Assembly: GCA_035538735.1 (NCBI GenBank)
Contig: DATLJU010000266.1
Span: 1 to 57,672 of the forward strand
Direction of reading: 5' to 3'
Source of the DNA: Anaeromyxobacter_A sp035538735
GTDB taxonomy: Bacteria; Myxococcota; Myxococcia; Myxococcales; Anaeromyxobacteraceae
Length of the DNA: 57,672 nucleotides
Shown here piece by piece: positions 19,461-26,510 of the stretch (the stretch's first letter is position 1; each line of letters begins with the position of its first letter). The translations under genes were made by a program, and so were the position numbers. The notes under the pieces were generated by a model that was not told the origin of the DNA, made no database searches, and saw only the letters and a list, made by a program, of their open reading frames with translations.

Positions 19461-19524
19461 GGCGGCATTCTACGGGATCTGGGAGGGGGCCGGCCCACCG
19501 ATCCAGCGTCCGCCCGGCAGCCGC

Positions 19525-19540
19525 TGGCCCGCGCGTTGCT
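19525..19540 (+). promoter_or_regulatory. Sigma-54 promoter of the thiolase gene
   Basis: TGGCCCGCGCGTTGCT: -24 TGGCCCG and -12 TTGCT in exact spacing, 37 bp before the ATG. The start would be near 19551. Confidence 0.8.
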
Positions 19541-19576
19541 AGGAGTGGTCGTCTCCCCCTTTCCCCGGAGGCGAAC

Positions 19577-20764
19577 ATGACGGCTCTTCGCGAGGTGGTC
19601 ATCGTCGGCGCGGCCCGGACTCCCATCGGCTCGTTCCTGGGCTCCCTCTCCAGCGTGCCCGCCGCCAGGCTGGGCGCGGTCGCCATCCGTGAGGCGGTGG
19701 CGCGCGCCGGGTTGGAGCCCGCGGCCGTTGACGAGGTGATCATGGGCAACGTGCTCCAGGCCGGGCAGGGCCAAGCGCCCGCGCGCCAGGCAGCCCTCTA
19801 CGCCGGGTTGCCCGAGGCGACGCCCTGCTGGACCCTGAACAAGATGTGCGGATCGGGCCTCCAGGCCGTCATGTGCGGGGCCCAGGCGATCGCAGCCGGA
19901 GCCGCGGAGGTAGTGGTGGCCGGCGGCATGGAGTCGATGTCGAATGCTCCGTACTACGCGCCGAAGGTCCGGACCGGCGCGCGGATGGGGAACGTCGAGC
20001 TCGTCGACGGCATGCTGCGCGACGGCCTCCTCGACGCGTATGACGGGCAGCACATGGGGATCGCTGCCGAGTTGCTGGCGGAGCGGTTCGAGCTCGGGCG
20101 GGCCGCCCAGGACGCGTACGCTGCCGAGTCGACCCGCCGCGCCATCGAGGCTCAGAAGGCGGGGCTCTTCAAAGCCGAGATCGTCGAGGTGCCGGTGGAG
20201 GGCAAGAAGGGCGAGAAGGTGGCGGTCTGCGAGGACGAGGGACCGCAGCAGGCGCGGCCCGAGAAGATCCCGGCGCTGCGGCCGGTCTTCAAGAAGGACG
20301 GGACCGTCACCGCCGCCAACGCCTCGTCCATCAACGACGGCGCCGCCGCGGTGGTGCTGATGAGTGCCGAGCGGGCGCGCCGCGAGCGCCGGGCTGTCCT
20401 GGGGCGGCTCTCGGCGTGGGGCGGAGCGGCGCGGAAACCGGTCGAGTTCACCATCGCGCCCCATGACGCGGTGAGGCGCGTGCTTGGGAAGGCCGGGCTC
20501 TCGGTCGCCGACGTCGACCTGTGGGAGATCAACGAGGCCTTCGCGGTGGTGGCGCTGGCGAACAACCGCCTCCTCGGGCTCGACGGGTCGAACGTGAACG
20601 TGCGCGGCGGCGCGGTCGCGCTCGGGCACCCCATCGGTGCGAGCGGCGCGCGCATCCTCGTCACGCTGCTGCAGGTCATGAAGGACCTCGACAAGCGCCG
20701 CGGCGTGGCGAGCCTCTGCATTGGAGGCGGGGAGGCGGTCGCGGCCATCGTCGAGCGGGAGTGA
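19577..20764 (+). CDS. atoB: Acetyl-CoA C-acetyltransferase (thiolase)
   Basis: A 395-residue thiolase that splits acetoacetyl-CoA to two acetyl-CoA, or condenses them. The nucleophilic Cys lies in LNKMCGSGLQAVM (about residue 91). The second catalytic motifs GHPIGASGAR and the C-terminal Cys in LCIGGGEAVA are present, as is NEAFAVV. ATG 19577 follows CGGAGG. Divergent from its probable activator and behind its own sigma-54 promoter, it completes the route 3-hydroxybutyrate, acetoacetate, acetoacetyl-CoA, acetyl-CoA. Confidence 0.95.
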   Translation: MTALREVVIVGAARTPIGSFLGSLSSVPAARLGAVAIREAVARAGLEPAAVDEVIMGNVLQAGQGQAPARQAALYAGLPEATPCWTLNKMCGSGLQAVMCGAQAIAAGAAEVVVAGGMESMSNAPYYAPKVRTGARMGNVELVDGMLRDGLLDAYDGQHMGIAAELLAERFELGRAAQDAYAAESTRRAIEAQKAGLFKAEIVEVPVEGKKGEKVAVCEDEGPQQARPEKIPALRPVFKKDGTVTAANASSINDGAAAVVLMSAERARRERRAVLGRLSAWGGAARKPVEFTIAPHDAVRRVLGKAGLSVADVDLWEINEAFAVVALANNRLLGLDGSNVNVRGGAVALGHPIGASGARILVTLLQVMKDLDKRRGVASLCIGGGEAVAAIVERE

Positions 20765-20774
20765 CGGCGGCGAT

Positions 20775-20871
20775 CGCGAGCATCCGCCCAGCGGCTCGCG
20801 GATGACGACGATCTCCAGCAGCTCGTGACGAGCTCCCCCGCCACGCGCCCCCTGAGGGCGGGGTGGCTCGT
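20775..20871 (+). terminator. Two hairpins after the thiolase gene
   Basis: CGCGAGC/GCTCGCG (20775-20800) and ACGAGC/GCTCGT enclosing CCGCC/GGCGG (20828-20871). No T runs. The rest of the gap to 21086 shows no gene. Confidence 0.4.
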
Positions 20872-21086
20872 ATGCCCGTCGGTCAAACCGTTCCCCGGTC
20901 GACCAGGACTGTCGCGCCAGCGGCAACGGGGTCCTTGTGGGTGCCACCCCTCGAGGTACACCAAGAGTCATTACCCGGCACGCGGGCAAGCGGTTAGCTT
21001 CTGGGTGCTTCCGGGGACGCGGCGAACGTCGCGGTGTCCTCCGAAACGGATCGAGCAGCGCAGTCTTTGACGAAGGGGGGATCGTC

Positions 21087-21887
21087 GTGAAGAGAGCGTT
21101 CGCGCTGGCCGCAATCACCGTCCTGACCGCGTGCGCCGGCACCGAGGCCAACAGCCGGTCCATCGCGAAGAACTCGTGGTGCAACCCGTGCCAGATGCCG
21201 TGCCAGGTCGGCTGCGTGGAGATCGTCAAAGCGAAGCTGATCGAGCCCGCCGCCGCCGTGATGTTCGATCCACCTGGCGGCGAGTACACCAGCACGCAGC
21301 TGGTGGCGCTCTCGAGCGCGACGCCCGGGGCGGTGATCCACTACACCACCGACGGCAGCACGCCCACCGCCGATTCGCCCATCTACACCGGGCCCATCGC
21401 CATCGACGGGAACACCACCCTCCAGGCCGTCGCGATCGCTCCGGGCGCGCCGGCCAGCGTCGTCTCGGCCAGCGCCTACGCGGTCACCCTGCCGCCGCCG
21501 CCGCCGCCCGTGGTCAAGAAGCTCGAGCTGAAGGAGTCCCTGCGCTTCGCCACCGGGACGGCCATCATCGCCAAGACCTCCTATCATTTGCTCGACGAGG
21601 TCGCCGCGGCGCTGAAGGCCCACCCCGACGTGAAGAGCGTCGAGATTCAGGGGCACACCGACGACCGGGGCGGCGCGAAGATGAACCAGAAGCTCTCGCA
21701 GAGGCGGGCCGAAGCGGTCCGCAAGTACCTCGTCTCCCGCGGCATCGCACCCGACCGGCTGACCGCGAAGGGCTACGGAGAGACGCAGCCGATCGCGACC
21801 AACGCGACGGCCGAAGGGCGCAAGGCCAACCGGCGCGTCGACTTCGTCGTCACGCAGCAGGGTTCCGCGGGCGAGAACCGCTCGTGA
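21087..21887 (+). CDS. OmpA-family lipoprotein with chitobiase-like domain
   Basis: A 266-residue lipoprotein. GTG 21087 is preceded by GAAGGGGGG and followed by a signal peptide with lipobox LTAC. A Cys-rich patch (WCNPCQMPCQVGC) follows. Residues about 50-130 resemble the chitobiase/beta-hexosaminidase C-terminal fold (VIHYTTDGSTPTADSPIYTG). A proline spacer leads to an OmpA peptidoglycan-binding domain (VEIQGHTDDRGG, SQRRAEAVRKYLVSRGI, NRRVDFVV). It probably links the outer membrane to the cell wall. No catalytic residues are apparent. Confidence 0.85.
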   Translation: MKRAFALAAITVLTACAGTEANSRSIAKNSWCNPCQMPCQVGCVEIVKAKLIEPAAAVMFDPPGGEYTSTQLVALSSATPGAVIHYTTDGSTPTADSPIYTGPIAIDGNTTLQAVAIAPGAPASVVSASAYAVTLPPPPPPVVKKLELKESLRFATGTAIIAKTSYHLLDEVAAALKAHPDVKSVEIQGHTDDRGGAKMNQKLSQRRAEAVRKYLVSRGIAPDRLTAKGYGETQPIATNATAEGRKANRRVDFVVTQQGSAGENRS

Positions 21888-21893
21888 AGCCGG

Positions 21894-21924
21894 GGGGCCG
21901 CCGCTCGTAGCCGGCGGCGGCCCC
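21894..21924 (+). terminator. Strong GC hairpin after the OmpA lipoprotein
   Basis: GGGGCCGCCGC and GCGGCGGCCCC form a perfect 11-bp stem 7 bp after the stop codon. No T run follows. Nothing else is recognised in the gap to 22180. Confidence 0.6.
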
Positions 21925-22180
21925 TGCTCCGAGCCCGCCAGCGGAGCGCAGCACCCTCTTTCAGCGTCACCCGGCCGGAGGCGCTGACCCCGGCTGCCAT
22001 CGTCACCGATCGAGCAGCTCTCCCGACGCTGCGCCTCAGGTGGGAGCGAGACGCCCCTCGCGTCGCCACCATGACGCGGGCCCTACAACGCGTCGTGCTC
22101 CCTTTGGGCAGCCGCCTGGTCGGGCCGCCGTGCCAAACGTTCGGCGCGATTGAGCGGCATCAACACTGGGGGTAAACGAT

Positions 22181-22792
22181 ATGATCAGGAGAGCAGGGTT
22201 CGCCCTGGCAGTGGCGGGGCTCATGGGTGGGTTCGCGGCGACGTCTGCCGTGGCGGGCGACAACGAGAAGGAGCAAGGGCGTAACTCGAGCCCATACGTC
22301 GTCGGGGTGTGGAAGCTCATCCTGGACAAGAACCCGAAGAAGCCTCCCCGCGTGGACACGGAGGTCAGGTTCATCAACCCGACGCAGCTGACGGTAACCC
22401 TCGAGTACGCCTTCTTCGAGCTGGACGGGACGTTCTGCGGCTGCGACCGGGACACGTTCCAGCCGAACAAGACCACCATCTACACGATGAATGACGAGAC
22501 GACCACGCAGTCGCCGATCGGGAAGACGGTGTTCACCTGCCAGGGCACGAGCGGCGCGCTGAAGTCGATCGTCTTCCTGAACAACGGGCAGGAGATCTTC
22601 CTGGACGAGACGTCTCAGGTCGGGTTCACGACCCACGTTTTTGGTGACGTCGACGAAGACCTCACCACACACTTCCTCACAGGGAAGGTCATGACCGAGT
22701 CGGGGATGGTGCCCGTCCCCATCAACGATGAGACGCGGAAGGAGATCCAGCAGATTCACGATCAGTGCAATATGGTCAACGGCCCGCTGTAG
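22181..22792 (+). CDS. Secreted protein of unknown function
   Basis: A 203-residue protein with a clear Sec signal peptide (RRAGFALAVAGLMGGFAATS, cleavage after AVA). The mature part is beta-rich and hydrophilic with four or five cysteines (TFCGCDRD, VFTCQGTS, DQCNMV). ATG 22181 has GGGGG about 9 bases upstream. No family is recognised. Lower GC and many Thr/Asn codons set it apart from its neighbours. It is convergent with the kinase gene downstream. Confidence 0.65.
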   Translation: MIRRAGFALAVAGLMGGFAATSAVAGDNEKEQGRNSSPYVVGVWKLILDKNPKKPPRVDTEVRFINPTQLTVTLEYAFFELDGTFCGCDRDTFQPNKTTIYTMNDETTTQSPIGKTVFTCQGTSGALKSIVFLNNGQEIFLDETSQVGFTTHVFGDVDEDLTTHFLTGKVMTESGMVPVPINDETRKEIQQIHDQCNMVNGPL

Positions 22793-22819
22793 CCGAGGCG
22801 CGATGCCGTGAAGCGGATA

Positions 22820-22884
22820 GAGGACCGCGCGCCTCGAGCGACGGTCCTCGTTCAGCGACGCCCGCGCTCTCCGTGAGCGCGGGC
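22820..22884. terminator. Bidirectional hairpins between convergent genes
   Basis: GAGGACCG (22820-22827) with CGGTCCTC (22842-22849), and a perfect 10-bp stem GCCCGCGCTC (22860-22869) with GAGCGCGGGC (22875-22884). Confidence 0.6.
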
Positions 22885-22901
22885 GCTCTGCGCCTCCGGC
22901 T

Positions 22902-23858
22902 CTATCGCCCGTGGGAGAGCCACACCAGCGACCCGAGCCCCGCGAGCAGCGCGCCGAGGGCGACCGTGATCGCGAGGTGGCGCGCGACGCGCCGGGGCGG
23001 GCGGCGGCCCGCGGCCGGGTCGCGGGGTGCGACGGCGGAAGGGTCCTCGAGATCGCGGAGCAGCTCCGTGGCGCTGGCGTAGCGGTCACGGGGAGCGAGC
23101 TCCAGCGCCTTGAGGAGGATCGCCTCGAGCGACCGGTCGAAGCCCGGCACGTAGGAGCTGGGCGGCCTGGCCGGTCCCCTCTGCTTCGCGCGAAGCACCG
23201 CCACGCCAGTCGAGCTCGCATACGGCAAGCGCCCGGTGAGCATCTCGTAGAGCATCGTCCCGAGGGCGTAGACGTCGGTCCTCGCGTCTCCACGCCGGCC
23301 GCGGATCTGCTCGGGTGCCATGTAGTCCGGCGTGCCGAGCGCGTGGGCCAGGCCCGCCCACGTCAGGCGGCGCGCGGCCTGCGCGGTCGCGATCCCGAAG
23401 TCGATGATCTTCAGCTCGCCCGACGAGGTCACGAGGACGTTCTCGGGCTTGATGTCGCGGTGGATGACCCCGTTCGCGTGCATGTACGCGAGCGCTCCGC
23501 AGATCTGCCGGGCCATGCCCAGCGCCTTCTCGACGGGGAGCGGCCTCTCCTTCTGGAGGATCGCGGAGAGCGGCACCCCCTCGACGTACTCCAGCACCAT
23601 GTACATCCGGCTCTTCTCGCGAGGCCGGAGCACCTTGACGATGCCAGGGTGCGCGAGCCGTAGCCCGATCTCCTCCTCGCGCTGGAAGCGCTGGAAGAAG
23701 ACGACGTCGGCCTCGTACTGGACGTGGGGGATCTTCACGACCACCGCCGCGCCCGTCTCCCGGTCGATGGCCTTGAAGATGGAGGCCATCCCGCTGCGCG
23801 CCACGAGATCCGTGAGCTGGTACTGATCGAGCTCGTCGCCGACGTTCGGGTCGCGCAT
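22902..23858 (-). CDS. Membrane-anchored Ser/Thr protein kinase (Hanks type)
   Basis: A 318-residue kinase. Lys42 (VVVKIPH), the catalytic loop HRDIKPEN (Asp135), DFG (153-155) and GTPDYMAPEQ are intact. The glycine-rich loop is degenerate (ARSGMASIF instead of GxGxxG), which may lower ATP affinity. A single transmembrane helix (LAITVALGALLAGLGSLVWL) ends the protein, leaving almost nothing outside, so it lacks a sensor domain. It begins 27 bp after the aminotransferase-like gene on the same strand and is probably co-transcribed with it. Confidence 0.88.
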   Translation of the reverse strand: MRDPNVGDELDQYQLTDLVARSGMASIFKAIDRETGAAVVVKIPHVQYEADVVFFQRFQREEEIGLRLAHPGIVKVLRPREKSRMYMVLEYVEGVPLSAILQKERPLPVEKALGMARQICGALAYMHANGVIHRDIKPENVLVTSSGELKIIDFGIATAQAARRLTWAGLAHALGTPDYMAPEQIRGRRGDARTDVYALGTMLYEMLTGRLPYASSTGVAVLRAKQRGPARPPSSYVPGFDRSLEAILLKALELAPRDRYASATELLRDLEDPSAVAPRDPAAGRRPPRRVARHLAITVALGALLAGLGSLVWLSHGR

Positions 23859-23885
23859 CAGGTCACCGCGGTGTGGTGGGCAGCG

Positions 23886-25040
23886 TTACTCGAAGAGCGG
23901 TGCGCGCAGCCGGCGGTCGAGCAGCGAGAGGGCCTCGAGGAACACCTCAGGCGTCGGCAGGCGCGACACGACCAGGTAACCGTGGCGTGGCAGCCCCTGG
24001 GTGAAGCCGGGCAGCACGGCGACGCCGTCCTCGAGCAACCTCAGGCAGAGCGACTCCTCGTCCTCCGCGCCGCCGATCCGGAGCACGGCCCAGCAGCCGC
24101 CGGCTCCACGCTCCACGGTCCAGGAGGACTCTCCCAGTGCCGCGCTCGCGAGGAGCGCTCGGTTCCTGCTGAGGCGCGTCCGCAGCTCCGCCAGGAATCG
24201 CTCGCGCCGGGCGAGGAGCGCGGGGACCGCGGCCAGCGCCGGTCCCGGCGCCGCGCCGCTCGCCTCGATGGCGAGCTCGAGACGCGCCAGCACCGGCGCC
24301 ACGAGCTCGTCCGGCCCGGCTCCGGCCACCCACTCCGCCCCGAGCGCCAGCAGCCCGCAGACGCCGGAGAGCCCGGACAGGTGGAACCCGGCGCACCGGG
24401 TCACCTCGATCACGCTCGCGCCCCCGTCCAGCGTGTCCATGAACGCTTCGTCCGCGACGATCGCGATGCCGCGCTGGCTACAGAGATCCTCCACGAACGC
24501 GAGGTCCTCGCGCGAGAGCGCCGCGCCGGTCGGTTGCGATGGGTTGCCCACGAGGATCGCCCGCGTCCGCCCGGTGACCGCCTTCTCCAGGGACCTCCGA
24601 TCGATTCGCCACGTACCATCGTAGACGAGGGCGTAGGTGACGACGCGTACGGATTCCGTCGCGACCGGCAGCTCGACGACCGCGCGGCTCGGCGAGGCGA
24701 CGAGGACCTCGTCGCCCGGGCGGCACAGGAGCTCCACGAGCAGGCGCTGAGCCATGCCGATCGAGGCCGTGAGCTGGATGTGCTCCGGGGGGACCAAGAC
24801 GCTTCGGCCAGCGAGGTAGCTCGCCACGGCCTCGCGAGCCCGTGATCGGACGAGCTCCGGTTGACCTCCCGTGGCCCGGGATTCCTCGAGGAGTCCCTCG
24901 AGCTCGGCGTGATCCCAGCCCAGCCCCCAGCGCGCCGGATCGGAGTCCGTGAGATCGAGCAACGCGGACCCGGAGGTTCGGGCGCGATCGAGCCGAGCGG
25001 CGAAGGCCTCGTCGGGCCGGCGTGAGCTCGCGGTAGTCAT
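23886..25040 (-). CDS. Aminotransferase-fold protein lacking the PLP lysine
   Basis: A 384-residue protein of the class I/II aminotransferase fold. Family landmarks are present: the N-terminal large-domain start, VGNPSQPTG (normally NPNNPTG), IVADEAFMD and the C-terminal VVSRLPTPE with the substrate Arg. The cofactor-lysine segment, normally SLSK followed by GLPGLR, reads HLSGLSGVCGLLALGAEW: the Schiff-base Lys is Gly (GGC) and the phosphate-binding Arg is absent. The protein contains only one Lys, in LEKAVTG. It therefore cannot be a normal PLP transaminase and may be a ligand sensor or scaffold (inference). The start is ATG 25040. It sits between the AAA+ protein and the kinase, all on one strand. 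Confidence 0.8.
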   Translation of the reverse strand: MTTASSRRPDEAFAARLDRARTSGSALLDLTDSDPARWGLGWDHAELEGLLEESRATGGQPELVRSRAREAVASYLAGRSVLVPPEHIQLTASIGMAQRLLVELLCRPGDEVLVASPSRAVVELPVATESVRVVTYALVYDGTWRIDRRSLEKAVTGRTRAILVGNPSQPTGAALSREDLAFVEDLCSQRGIAIVADEAFMDTLDGGASVIEVTRCAGFHLSGLSGVCGLLALGAEWVAGAGPDELVAPVLARLELAIEASGAAPGPALAAVPALLARRERFLAELRTRLSRNRALLASAALGESSWTVERGAGGCWAVLRIGGAEDEESLCLRLLEDGVAVLPGFTQGLPRHGYLVVSRLPTPEVFLEALSLLDRRLRAPLFE

Positions 25041-25225
25041 GGTGGACGGTGCAGCACGGGGCGTGCCGTTCCGAACCTCGCGAAACCAGGGGGACTCTCT
25101 GCCGAGCCCGCCGCGGACCTTGTCGTTTGCGAGGCAGAGCCCCGTCCGCGCCTTGCGAAATGCAGGCACCCGCGAGCAGCCCATCCCTCGACCGGTGCAG
25201 TCCCAAGAGTCTTCACCGACGCGGA

Positions 25226-25996
25226 TCAGCTCGGAATGCGCTCGGGCAAGGCGGAGACATCGAGCGAGCCGCCAGGGGCCAGGATCACCAGGCGCTCCAG
25301 CACGCTCATCAGCTCGGAGACGTTTCCTGGCCAGGAGTACGCGACGAGGGCGCGCTCCAGGTCGGGCGACAGCTCCGGAGGAGGGCACCCTTCCTTGCTC
25401 GCGAGGGATGCCACGAACGTACGCGCGAGCGGGAGGATGTCCTCCGTTCGCTCGCGCAGCGGTGGAATCCGGATCTCGCACACGCACAACCGGTAGAACA
25501 GGTCCTTGCGCAGGCGGCCGATCCTCATCTCGACGTCGAGGTCGTGGCGCGTGCTGGCGACGACGCGGATCGCCAGCGCTGGGGGAGCGCGTTCGTCCTT
25601 CGACTCCGCTTCGCGGAGCCTGTCCTGAGCGGAGGCCGCGGAGCGGCCGGAGTCGAAGGGCTCAGGACGAACGGAAGGCAACCTACGCTCCAGGAACTTG
25701 AGCGCCGAGGCCTGTGCGGCGGGGGAGAGCTCGGCGACCTCGTCGAGGAAGAGCGTCCCCGTCCGCGCCGCGTCCGCGTGCATGGACAGGTCGCCGGTCG
25801 CTGCAGGACAGTCCACCCGGACGAAAGGCAGCGCCGCGCGAGCGGACATCGCGTGGAGGGCGCGCCCGAACGTCGTCTTGCCCGCGCCGGTCTCTCCGAC
25901 CAGCAGCACAGGGACGTCGTGTCGAGCCGCTTGGGCCAGCAAACGGCCGAAGGCGCGCATGGCGGGCGAAGCACCCTCGAGCGCGAGGTCCGACAT
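25226..25996 (-). CDS. NtrC-like AAA+ protein without GAFTGA loop or HTH
   Basis: About 256 residues from ATG 25996. Walker A (GETGAGKT), Walker B (GTLFLDEVAEL), the sensor/arginine region (LRKDLFYRLCVCEIRIPPLRERTEDI) and SWPGNVSEL place it in the sigma-54 activator AAA+ family. The segment between VDCPAA and the Walker B is only about 15 residues, so the GAFTGA loop that contacts sigma-54 is missing. The protein ends right after the AAA+ lid, with no DNA-binding domain. An 84-bp palindromic repeat is inserted in frame (25589-25672), adding 28 residues. No Shine-Dalgarno sequence is obvious, and the frame is open further upstream. It could be an ATPase regulator of another activator, or a decaying gene. 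Confidence 0.7.
   Translation of the reverse strand: MSDLALEGASPAMRAFGRLLAQAARHDVPVLLVGETGAGKTTFGRALHAMSARAALPFVRVDCPAATGDLSMHADAARTGTLFLDEVAELSPAAQASALKFLERRLPSVRPEPFDSGRSAASAQDRLREAESKDERAPPALAIRVVASTRHDLDVEMRIGRLRKDLFYRLCVCEIRIPPLRERTEDILPLARTFVASLASKEGCPPPELSPDLERALVAYSWPGNVSELMSVLERLVILAPGGSLDVSALPERIPS
25589..25672. repeat. 84-bp inverted-repeat element inside the AAA+ gene
   Basis: Ends CGTTCGTCC and GGACGAACG; inner arms TTCGACTCCG and CGGAGTCGAAGG. It is exactly 28 codons long and keeps the host frame open. A relic with the same ends lies at 52058-52083. Confidence 0.75.
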
Positions 25997-26283
25997 GAGC
26001 GTCGTCAAGAGCACGACGCGTGCCACGGGAACACGGGGCGTCCCGCCGTGGCGGGTGGTGCGCCGAGGAGCGGCTCCAGGTGTCGTGGTCTTCCCTCGGG
26101 GTGCGACGAAACGTGAAAGCGACCTCACCGCCAGCAGGTCGCCGCCTCGCTTGCACGTCGGCCCGCCGGGGCAGGGGGAACACCCCGGCGACGTCGTGCG
26201 GAGTGCGGCGGCCGCGCCGTGGGCGAGCTTGCGGAATGCAGGGCGCGCCGCCGGCGTCAGCGACAGTACGCGCACTTACGCCC

Positions 26284-26299
26284 TGGCACCTCGCGTGCA
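26284..26299 (+). promoter_or_regulatory. Sigma-54-like promoter of the kdp operon
   Basis: TGGCACCTCGCGTGCA keeps GG and GC in exact -24/-12 spacing, with a perfect TGGCAC and a weaker GTGCA. The start would be near 26310, 13 bp before the first small ORF. Confidence 0.6.
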
Positions 26300-26322
26300 C
26301 ACCTGGGCGGGCAGGGTGGATC

Positions 26323-26403
26323 ATGGACTTCCTGTTCGTCGTCTTCACTGTCGCCTTCTTCGCGGTCAGCCTCGCCTACGTGCGCGGGTGCGATCGGCTG
26401 TGA
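26323..26403 (+). CDS. 26-residue membrane protein leading the kdp operon
   Basis: An ORF of 26 codons starting MDFLFVVFTVAFF and ending YVRGCDRL: one transmembrane helix with a short charged cytoplasmic tail. It is preceded by AGGGTGG and ends 7 bp before kdpF. Similar tiny ORFs ahead of kdpF are known to me from other kdp operons; a role as an additional pump subunit is inference. Confidence 0.6.
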   Translation: MDFLFVVFTVAFFAVSLAYVRGCDRL

Positions 26404-26410
26404 GTTCCCC

Positions 26411-26500
26411 ATGAACTTCGAGTACGCCATCGGCATCGTCCTCTCGGTGCTGCTCTCCGGTTATCTCGGTTACGCGTTGATCCGCCCGGAGCGGTTCTGA
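26411..26500 (+). CDS. kdpF: Potassium-transporting ATPase KdpF subunit
   Basis: A 29-residue single-helix peptide (EYAIGIVLSVLLSGYLGYAL, then IRPERF). KdpF stabilises the KdpABC complex in the inner membrane. The LxGYLxYxLxRPE(R/K)F pattern and its position 10 bp before kdpA identify it. Confidence 0.88.
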   Translation: MNFEYAIGIVLSVLLSGYLGYALIRPERF

Positions 26501-26510
26501 GGAGGGACTC

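Noticed and set aside
25053..25068. Firm sigma-54 promoter for the aminotransferase-like gene
   Set aside because: Two mismatches in key positions and a start site almost on the ATG; kept only as a weak remark.
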